This document shows positions 7,382 to 13,295 of a stretch of 13,295 nucleotides of DNA, piece by piece; the first letter of the stretch is position 1, and every line of letters starts with the position of its first letter. The stretch comes from Micractinium sp. NFX-FRZ (lineage: Eukaryota; Chlorophyta; Trebouxiophyceae; Chlorellales; Chlorellaceae), in NCBI GenBank assembly GCA_029339195.1, contig JAPTJF010000795.1, positions 1 through 13,295 on the forward strand, read 5' to 3'. A program made the translations under genes and the position numbers. Under the pieces are notes generated by a model. It was given only the letters and a program-made list of their open reading frames with translations, had not been told where the DNA came from and made no database searches.

Positions 7382-9655
7382 ATGGGGATCTCTGCAGCGC
7401 TCTGCCTTGCTCTCGCGGCCTCCGTGGCATCCAGGCAAGAAGCTAACGCAGCCCACCTCTTTACCCCGCTCTGCCTGTTTGCACGCACAGACCCGAACAC
7501 CCGCACCTTGCTCCTCCACGCAGTGCCTCTGGAGCTACAGAGGCGCATCCCGAACCAGCGGAAGTGCGCGCCCTGCTAGCCGAGGGAGGTGAGTGCGGGC
7601 GCCGGGTGCGGGCCGGCGACTGCGGGCGGCGCTCCTTCCACCCAGGCACCAGCGTTGGGCACGCGTTGCCCCTGTCCTCTCGCCATGCTGACAGGCGGCG
7701 GGAAGAGGCTGCAACAGCGCAATGCGCCCCTGCAGCTTCAAGCACCCGGTCTCTTCCCGCCCGCCCGCCCGCGCTGCAGCCCGCCCTCTCGAAGCAGTCC
7801 CTCCGCCTGCCGCACCAGCCCCGCTGCACACAGCAGCCGTTTTGTTGCCCACAGAGCCAGCCCTCCCGCCGCCTGCAGCAGCAGCAGCCCTGGCGCCTGC
7901 AAGTGAGGCACGGCAACCGGTGCCAGTGGGCAACGAAAGCAGTGTGGGCGCGTTCCACGCCTGCGGCCCAGGCCAGATTGCTCTCACATACGATGACGGG
8001 TGAGCGGGAGCCCTGCTGTGCAGCGCTGTGGTGCCATGCTGTGCTGTGCCGTGTTGCGGTTGCACTGCGCGAAATTGCATTGTGTTGCGCTGAACGGCGC
8101 GCCAGTGCGGCCGCCTGCTCACCACTTGAGGCAGCAGCTGCCCAGACCAAGGGGCGCTGCAAAGCCCCCTCCGAGTCGCCATTGCCTGCTGCCCCAAGCA
8201 AGCTTGCACTGCACCCCGGCAGACAGGCTGCCTGCACACGCCTGCCAACCCCCCGCAGGCCCTCAGCCTACACCCCGGAACTGCTCGACTATCTGGCTGC
8301 CCAGAACGTCTCAGCCACCTTCTTTGTGACAGGCATGGCCCCAGGGGGTTGTGTCCAGGGGGTGAGGAGCATCCCTAAGCACTTACTGTGTGATAGTTTG
8401 ACGCAGCGCCTGGCTTGCAAGGTGTCTGCCATCCTCCTCGGCCCTCTCCCCCACCCACACAGGCAGCCCCGTGCCCGGCCCTCGACCCCCGCCCTTCTCA
8501 ACTGCAGGTGACACTCGCGACCCCGCCGGCGCTCCCGCAGGCGCCGCCGCCTTCCCCGCCCTGGTGCAGCGCATGGCAGGGGAGGGGCACCTGGTGGGTT
8601 CCCACACCTGGGGCCACCTGAGGCTCACCCAGCTGCCGGAGGAAGAGCTAATTTCCCAGATGCAGCGCCTGGAGATGCCTCTGCTCGCCTTGGGTGAGCC
8701 TGCTGGTGCTGCTGTGCCCGCTCGCCTCCCTGCTGTGCAATTGACTCTGCTCGATTCGAGTGAGCTTGCGGGTGGTGCTGTGCCCGCTCGCCTCCCTGCT
8801 GTGGAACTGACTCTGCTCGACTCAATTGAGCGTGCAGGTGCTGCTGTGCCTGCTCGCCTCCCTGCTTGCCTGCCCTCGTGCAGCCGGTGCTGCATGTGCT
8901 GCGCGTGCACGCCCGTTGTGCCGCGCTTGGGGCCACGCGATTACACTCCACTGTATCTGGCGGCAGCACGTACTGTACTAGTGGCGTGCGACCCTCCCCT
9001 CTGCCTGTATCTATACTGCCGTAGGGCTGCCCAGGCCGGCCTACATGAGGCCCCCCTATACCCTGCTGGACGCTCAAGGGGCGGAGCTGCTGCGGCGGAT
9101 GGGCTACCGAGTGGTGGGGCAAAATTTGGATCCGCAGGTGCGTCTGCAGGCAGGCAGGTGCACAGGCACCTATGCAGTGAGCGGTTGGTCGCTGCACGAG
9201 CCGGGCAGCCTGCCCCTGGGGTCTGGTAGCTTCTTCTGAAGCCGATTGAGTGCTGCCCTCGAGTGCATGCAGTGGCACACACATCTGCTGTCCAACCCAC
9301 CCGCCAATCAACGATGCCCCACTTCAAGGGTGAATGGACCAGGCAGACTTGGATGCCCCCTCTGCCAGAGTGCACCGCATCCTACACACTTCCGTCCCCA
9401 CCCTCCAGCTCCTCCTGCTACCACAGCATCCTTCCTGCCTCCCCCCCATTCAAGCAGGGGTGGAAGTACCAGGCCGACGTGGACGCATCCTTTGCCATCG
9501 TGCAGCGTGCGCTATCGGCTGCCGACCCGGCAACCCAGGGCTTCACCATCGTGCTCGAGACCAGCAGCCCGTATGATGTGGAGCTGACCGGGCGCATCGT
9601 GGCGGCAGGCAGGGCGCTGGGCTACGCGTTTGTTACCGTGGACCAGTGCCTGTGA
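7382..9655 (+). CDS. Gene C: divergent secreted CE4/NodB polysaccharide deacetylase-like protein
   Basis: Seven exons: 7382-7434, 7524-7588, 7855-7999, 8259-8332, 8508-8693, 9025-9137, 9458-9655. The phases close to 277 aa. The start CAAAATGG has good context, and exon 1 is a signal peptide (MGISAALCLALAASVAS). A Pro/Ala-rich spacer (41-65) precedes the NodB domain. The motifs are TYDDGP (84-89, with an intron inside the Gly codon), SHTWGH (H145, H149) and RPPY (183-186). Motif 4 is reduced to D210-P-Q-G-W214, and the motif-5 position reads IVLE, with E246 where A and B have His. The metal triad is intact, but the usual catalytic-acid His is missing, so activity may be altered or lost. Introns 1 and 4 appear to be GC-AG. 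Exon 2 could also start at 7491 in the same frame. Confidence 0.8.
8679..8880 (+). repeat. 66-bp tandem repeat spanning the 5' splice site of gene C intron 5
   Basis: CTCTGCTCG occurs at 8679 (last part of exon 5), 8745 and 8811, and GGTG(C/G)TGCTGTGCC-type blocks at 8705, 8771 and 8837, all exactly 66 bp apart. The unit includes the exon end and donor. GTGAGC is intact at 8694 and 8760 and mutated to TTGAGC at 8826. Confidence 0.9.
9321..9390 (+). pseudogene. Decayed copy of the start of gene C exon 7, within intron 6
   Basis: The segment from TTCAAG at 9323 through CCAGGCAGAC at 9339 and onward aligns with TTCAAG at 9449 and CCAGGCCGAC at 9469. One frame reads QADLDAPSARVHRILHT, matching QADVDASFAIVQRALSA of the true exon 7. 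Indels break the frame relative to the splice site and no donor follows, so it looks like a non-functional duplicate of the acceptor and exon start. Confidence 0.65.
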
Positions 9656-10108
9656 AGGCGCCTTCACATGGTTGCCATCCCGTCCTGCACCGCCCTCCAC
9701 ATCCGCTCACCCCCCTTTGTGCGGCCCACGCATGGTCTGCACCCCCTCCTGTTTTGCTGTTAATGCGACAGCGAAGAAGAGGCTTACAGCGAGGGGTAGG
9801 GGGAAGAGGAAGGGGGGGGAGGGCTGGGGCCGACGTCAGGCTGGATACAGGCCTGCCAGCAAAGCAGTGGTGGGGAGGGCGCAGACAAGGGGGCGCAATG
9901 CAGTGCTGCTACAGACGAGACACAGTGCTGATAAGAGCAACAAGGGGAACTGGAGCTCCGCAGCCGCTGCCCGCCCCAGCACGCTCAGCCTGCGCCGTGA
10001 AATTCAGCAGCGGCTATAAGCCTTGGGGAGCTGCTCGCCGGGTAGGCAGGCACAGGGCAGGGCAGAAGGCGCCGTATTGGCGGGGCGGTGCAGTGTGCGG
10101 CGGTACGT
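9656..10108. other. Convergent intergenic region (3' UTRs of gene C and E2 gene)
   Basis: Genes C (plus) and E2 (minus) end here tail to tail, 453 bp apart. No exon or RNA gene is visible. There is no canonical plus-strand TGTAA for gene C; the nearest resemblance is TGTTAA near 9758. Confidence 0.5.
9784..9788 (-). promoter_or_regulatory. Candidate poly(A) signal of the E2 gene
   Basis: TTACA on the plus strand is TGTAA on the minus strand, about 320 bp beyond the E2 stop codon at 10109-10111. Position and orientation fit the E2 transcript. Confidence 0.5.
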
Positions 10109-13100
10109 TCACTGGAACAGGCGGTACGGGTTGCTGATGTGGCGGCTGAAGGCGGCCAGGAACTGGGATGCCACCTCCCCGTCGTACACGCGGTTGTCGG
10201 CTGCAGGAGCAAGGCAGGCGGAAACATGGGGAAGGAGGCACAGCGGTTGGCTCTTCTGAGGGGGCAAAGAGGCGGGGGAAGGCGCAGGCGCAGGGGCAGG
10301 GGGGGCCTTCGCCCCCATTTCAAGCCGTGCCCAACCTCCCCCCCGGCGTGCTGCCCTCACCGGACACATGCATTGGACAGGGGGGCAGGGCTGATGCGCA
10401 TGTTTCACCAGCTGAATGCAACGTGCCCAGGATATCGACCCGTCTGCCCCTACCTCCCCCCAGCCAGCCACTGCCACATCTCCAGGGTGCCGACATGCCC
10501 TGCCCTGCCTCCACCTCCCCCCGGCCAGCCAGCCCCCACCTGACAGGGTGACCGTCATCAGCGTCGCTGCCGCCGGCTGCCCGTCCTTCATCACCGCCAC
10601 GCGCCGCGCCCCTCCCACCGCCATGATGCACGCCTGGCATGTCCAGGGTATGGCAGGGAGGGCAGAATGCATGCTTGGAAGGGGTCAGAGGGGCGGACAG
10701 GGACTGCCCACCCCATACAAGCAGGTAGCGGGCAGCCGCCTCACCCTGCATCACCCCGCGTGGCATGCCTACTGCTGCTTTGGTGCACCCACTGTACCCC
10801 GCCCTCTGCTGCACCCCTCGCTCCCGACCTGCGGCGGGGTGATGAAGGCGCCAAAGCCAACCTCCAAACAGGCCTCCCCCTACCCCGCCCCCAACCCGGC
10901 CCTATCCCACACTGCACTGCTCGTCCCTCGCCTGCGGCGGGTTGATAATCGCCGAGCACGAGCCCACCAACCCCATGCCCAGTGTTGGAGGAGCGGAAGC
11001 AGCCCCTCCTTGCCCACCCACCCACCACTCCTCATCCTTGCCTGCCTACAGCAAGCACCCACACAGCCAGCCCACCTGCGGCGGGTTGACGATGGCGCCA
11101 AAGCCATCCCCCAAACAGGCCTCCCACAACCTGCCCCTGCAACACTGCACCCACGCCCACACAGCCAGCCCTTCACCTGCGGCGGGTTGATGATGGCTGA
11201 GAAGGCGACTACTAACCCCATGCCCCACCCACCCAACCGCACACAGCCAGCCCCTCACCTGCGGCGGGTTGATGATGGCGGAGAAGGCATCCACGCCGTA
11301 CATGCCCAGGTTGGAGATGGAGAAGGAGCCGCCCAGGAACTCCTCGGGGCGCAGCTTGTTGGCGCGCGCACGCCCCGCCAGCTCACGCACCTGCACGGCC
11401 GGCCAGCCAGGCAGGGGTCGTACAGGGTGAGCGGGAGAAGTTTGGGCCAGCAAGGCAGGGGTCGTACAGGGTGAGCGGGAGAAGTTTGGGCCGACAAAAG
11501 CAGGGGTCGTACAGGGTGAGCGGGAGAAGTTTGGGGCTCTTGCAACTGCGGCGTGCAAACAGGCCCGGCCCCACCTCTGCTGCGATGCCTGCCAGCAACT
11601 GTAAACACCCCTGCAGCAACACCTGTACAGCGACACCCGTGCACTCCCAAGTCTTGCCTAATACTCCCTACCTCTGCTGTACAGCGACAACCATGCAGTA
11701 CACATTGCTACAACCATGCAGTACACATTGCTGCCAAAACCTGCCCACCTCTGCAGAGATGGCTGCCAGCGGCTTCTGGTCTGCGGCGCGGATGATGGGG
11801 GTGATGAGGCCACCCTCCGTCGCCACCGCGATGCTAATGTCCACTGCAGGCAAGGGGCAGGAGACAACGGGGCGGGCAGGGTCAGGGAGGCGGGTGTCAG
11901 GGGCACAGGCAGGCACAGGCGGGCATGCAGCAGCTTGTGCACTTCCACCCCAAGCCCCCATGGCCTGCTCAACAGCCTGCATCCCTTCCCGTACCCGCAC
12001 TTACACATGTGCCCGCCCGGCTTCCCCAGTGCTGCCTGCCTGCCCGCCAGACTTGCGCACGCACAACAAGCACCTCCGCTGGAGGGCACCGCCGCCTCCT
12101 ACTTCAAAATCGCAGCGGCATTGGGCACGCCTTTGCATGCCCCGACACTGCCCTCTGGCCTCCACCCCCCGGTGCGGCGCCCACACGCATACACGCCCGC
12201 CCACTCACCCCCGCCGGTGGGCACCGCCGCCTCCTGCTTCACATCCCAGTAGCAGTTGGCTGCGGGCACGTCAGCCAGCGCCAGCGCAACAGCCTTGATG
12301 ACGCAATCGTTCACGGACACCTGCAGTATGTGTGAACATCCCAGCCGGGTGTTGAGATTGGTGTGCGCACTCGTCAGAGTCTTTGCCAGGCAGGCTGGCT
12401 GCGGGCGCGACCAAGGCTGTCGTCGATACTACATGCCGCACAACCAAGCGTACTCAAATCTGCCTTTTATGAGTTGCAAGTGCCCCCCCCCCGGGTCCTC
12501 ATGAAAGCAGCGCTGACCGGGCCCCATGTAAAGTGCGCCCTGCATACAGTAACCCCATGCATGGACCAAGTACGCACTCGTCCCCCCCCCCCCCACCCCC
12601 CCCCACCCCCCCCACACACACACCTTGGTGCCCTGCTGCTTCAGCGCCTCCCTCAGCCCGTTGACGCCAGCCAGGTCCACGTCAGCGCTGACATACCTGC
12701 CAGGGTGGACGGAGCGGGAGGGAGGGGGGTGGGTGGGACAGTGTGGGGCGGTGATCGAGGGCAATACCAACTAGTAGCACAGGACTGCGCAGCACAGCAT
12801 GCATGCATGCTCGGTACCACGAGCCAGCACAGCGGCCGGCGAGGCTGGCGGGCGGCAGGCTGGTGGCACATGCAATGACGGTCTCGCACACTGATGGCAG
12901 GTGCAGCCCAGGGCCTGCCCACCCAAGCGATTGCAGGCACAGAACAAGGCCCAGCACAGCCGCTCTGGCAGCAAGGGCCACACACCAGTGATGGCCGACG
13001 CAACGCAGCCCGTGCCCTTGGCCCAGGCAAGCAGGCAGGCAAGCAGGCAAGGGCTCACATGTGCGGGATGGTGGTCTTGCTTTCCAGCAGGCGCTGCGCA

Positions 13101-13295
13101 ATGATTTTACGAATCTGGGTGTTGGGGATGTCGGTGTAAGAGGCACCCGCCGGGGGCGGCGGCGCAGGTGCCGCCGCTGCTGCTGCTGCTGCTTTGGGCG
13201 CGGCCGCCGCCGGCTTTTGCTGCTGCTGCGGCTGCTGCGGGGGCGCCGCCGCAGGCGCCGCCGCCGGTGCCGCCGCCTTGGCGGGCGCCTTTACC
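10109..13295 (-). CDS. Dihydrolipoamide acyltransferase (2-oxoacid dehydrogenase E2), catalytic part; 5' end outside window
   Basis: Seven exons on the minus strand: 13295-13059 (cut by the window edge), 12696-12624, 12320-12209, 11843-11749, 11390-11259, 10633-10540, 10200-10109. The phases agree and give 277 visible residues. The first roughly 50 are an Ala/Pro/Gln linker. Then comes the complete catalytic domain: [18 protein letters not shown] (57-73), [18 protein letters not shown] (104-121), [17 protein letters not shown] (141-157), [21 protein letters not shown] region (196-216), ACIMAVGG (217-224) and a C-terminal DNRVYDG (249-255). The family moves the acyl group from lipoyl-lysine to CoA. 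The sequence most resembles plant mitochondrial pyruvate-dehydrogenase E2 (LTA3-like), but the targeting peptide, lipoyl domain and E1/E3-binding domain are not visible. The invariant His of DHRxxDG is Asn here (N250), so a structural or E3-binding-protein-like role is possible. Confidence 0.88.
10425..10560 (-). repeat. Exon-end/donor repeats in the last E2 intron
   Basis: The true border (plus strand ACAGGGTGACCGTCATC at 10543) has diverged copies at 10483 (CCAGGGTGCCGACATGCC) and about 10428 (CCAGGATATCGACCC). Each lies next to a C-rich block ending in (C/G)GCCAGCC or AGCCAGCC. The period is about 55-60 bp. Confidence 0.6.
10822..11290 (-). repeat. Four intronic copies of the NPPQ exon end plus 5' splice site (E2 gene)
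   Basis: The plus-strand block CTGCGGCGGG(T/G)TGA occurs at the true exon end (11259) and at 11177, 11076, 10932 and 10829. On the minus strand the copies read [26 protein letters not shown] and FGAFITPPQ. They are followed by GTGAAG, GTGGGC, GCGAGG and GTCGGG, against GTGAGG at the real donor. Copies at 11076/10829 and at 11177/10932 share longer flanks, so a dimer of about 246 bp was itself duplicated. Confidence 0.9.
11411..11535. repeat. Three-copy 44-45-bp tandem repeat in an E2 intron
   Basis: GCAGGGGTCGTACAGGGTGA begins at 11411, 11455 and 11500. Each copy is followed by GCGGGAGAAGTTTGGG and is nearly identical to the others, so the array is young. It lies just upstream, in gene orientation, of the exon that starts at 11390. 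It contains no obvious exon sequence. Confidence 0.92.
11569..11735 (-). repeat. Copies of the ISAE exon end and donor in the same E2 intron, plus a 23-bp duplication
   Basis: The true exon end (plus strand CCACCTCTGCAGAGATGG, from 11747) has a decayed copy at 11571-11597 (CCACCTCTGCTGCGATGCC; minus-strand reading [10 protein letters not shown] against LAAISAEVG). A shorter copy lies at about 11667-11690 (CCCTACCTCTGCTGTACAGC). CCATGCAGTACACATTGCT is also duplicated at 11691 and 11714, period 23 bp. Confidence 0.7.
12081..12119 (-). repeat. Decayed copy of the VPTGG exon end in an E2 intron
   Basis: Plus-strand GGAGGGCACCGCCGCCTCCT, then ACTTCA, at 12081 matches GGTGGGCACCGCCGCCTCCT, then GCTTCA, at 12216, the end of the exon 12320-12209. 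Offset is 135 bp. The copy has gained an in-frame TAG and its donor-equivalent reads GTGCTT. Confidence 0.8.
12583..12623. repeat. Poly-C and (CA)n low-complexity tract
   Basis: Runs of C broken by single A bases are followed by ACACACAC, directly against the donor of the E2 exon 12696-12624. On the gene strand the intron therefore begins GTGTGTGTGTGGGG, an all-purine/GT start. Confidence 0.9.
12862..12998 (-). repeat. Weak copies of the IPHM exon end and donor in an E2 intron
   Basis: The true border on the plus strand (GCAAGGGCTCACATGTGCGG from 13048, then GATGGTGGTC) has diverged copies at about 12971-12998 (GCAAGGGCCACACACCAGTG, then ATGGCCGAC) and 12867-12888 (CACATGCAATGACGGTCTCG). Similarity is partial, so this is less certain than in the other introns. 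Confidence 0.45.

Noticed and set aside
7564..8511. 315-codon plus-strand open frame
   Set aside because: It crosses parts of four gene C exons, mostly out of frame. The stretch matching SAYTPELLDYLAAQNVSATFF is only exon 4; the rest is intron or shifted frame.
10416..11474. 352-codon open frame on the plus strand
   Set aside because: It runs antisense to three E2 exons and through the NPPQ repeat array. It repeats LRRVDDG-like peptides only because of the DNA repeat, and its composition is unlike a real protein.
12583..12623. Poly-C tract as a possible telomeric or structural (i-motif) element
   Set aside because: It lies inside an intron beside (CA)n and looks like ordinary low-complexity sequence. 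It lacks the regular telomere unit.
1..13295. CRISPR array, insertion sequence, tRNA/rRNA or viral genes
   Set aside because: Repeats here are intronic, decayed and without regular spacers. No transposase, integrase, capsid or polymerase motifs and no cloverleaf were seen.

Overview
The window is nuclear DNA from a GC-rich eukaryote. It is most likely a Chlorella-like trebouxiophyte green alga. The grounds are short introns interrupting nearly every conserved domain, GT-AG borders with a few GC-AG borders, secretory signal peptides on their own small first exons, TGTAA-type poly(A) motifs, (CAG/CTG)n and C-rich low-complexity introns, and gene content that fits a glucosamine-containing algal wall. 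Species was not determined. All gene models below were built by eye from splice borders, reading-frame phase and comparison between paralogues. None is supported by transcripts.

Layout, left to right. At 1-916 there is no complete gene: a possible poly(A) motif of an off-window plus-strand gene (83-87), an isolated minus-strand segment whose translation looks like the last strand of a GH16 glucanase (about 197-354), and the 3' UTR of the next gene. At 917-3254 (minus) is CE4/NodB polysaccharide deacetylase paralogue A, 5 exons, 255 aa. At 4213-6823 (minus) is paralogue B, 6 exons, 257 aa, nearly identical to A in its core exons. At 7382-9655 (plus) is the divergent paralogue C, 7 exons, 277 aa, head-to-head with B across a roughly 560-bp shared promoter region. 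At 10109-13295 (minus, open at the right edge) are seven exons covering the Ala/Pro linker and whole catalytic domain of a dihydrolipoamide acyltransferase (2-oxoacid dehydrogenase E2, resembling the plant mitochondrial pyruvate-dehydrogenase type). Its lipoyl domain lies beyond the window.

A, B and C form a local family of secreted, single-domain deacetylases. They probably act on chitin-like or other N-acetylglucosamine polymers of the cell wall. A and B keep all five NodB motifs. C has lost the motif-5 histidine and the second motif-4 aspartate. The E2 gene is an unrelated housekeeping neighbour, convergent with C.

The most unusual signal is in the introns. Five of the six E2 introns in the window and two introns of gene C contain decayed tandem copies of their own exon-intron borders, often with a still-plausible 5' splice site. 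The introns appear to have grown by repeated local duplication across splice sites. Other points of note are a DHR-to-DNR change in the E2 active-site motif and a precise intron absence in A combined with exon-restricted identity between A and B.
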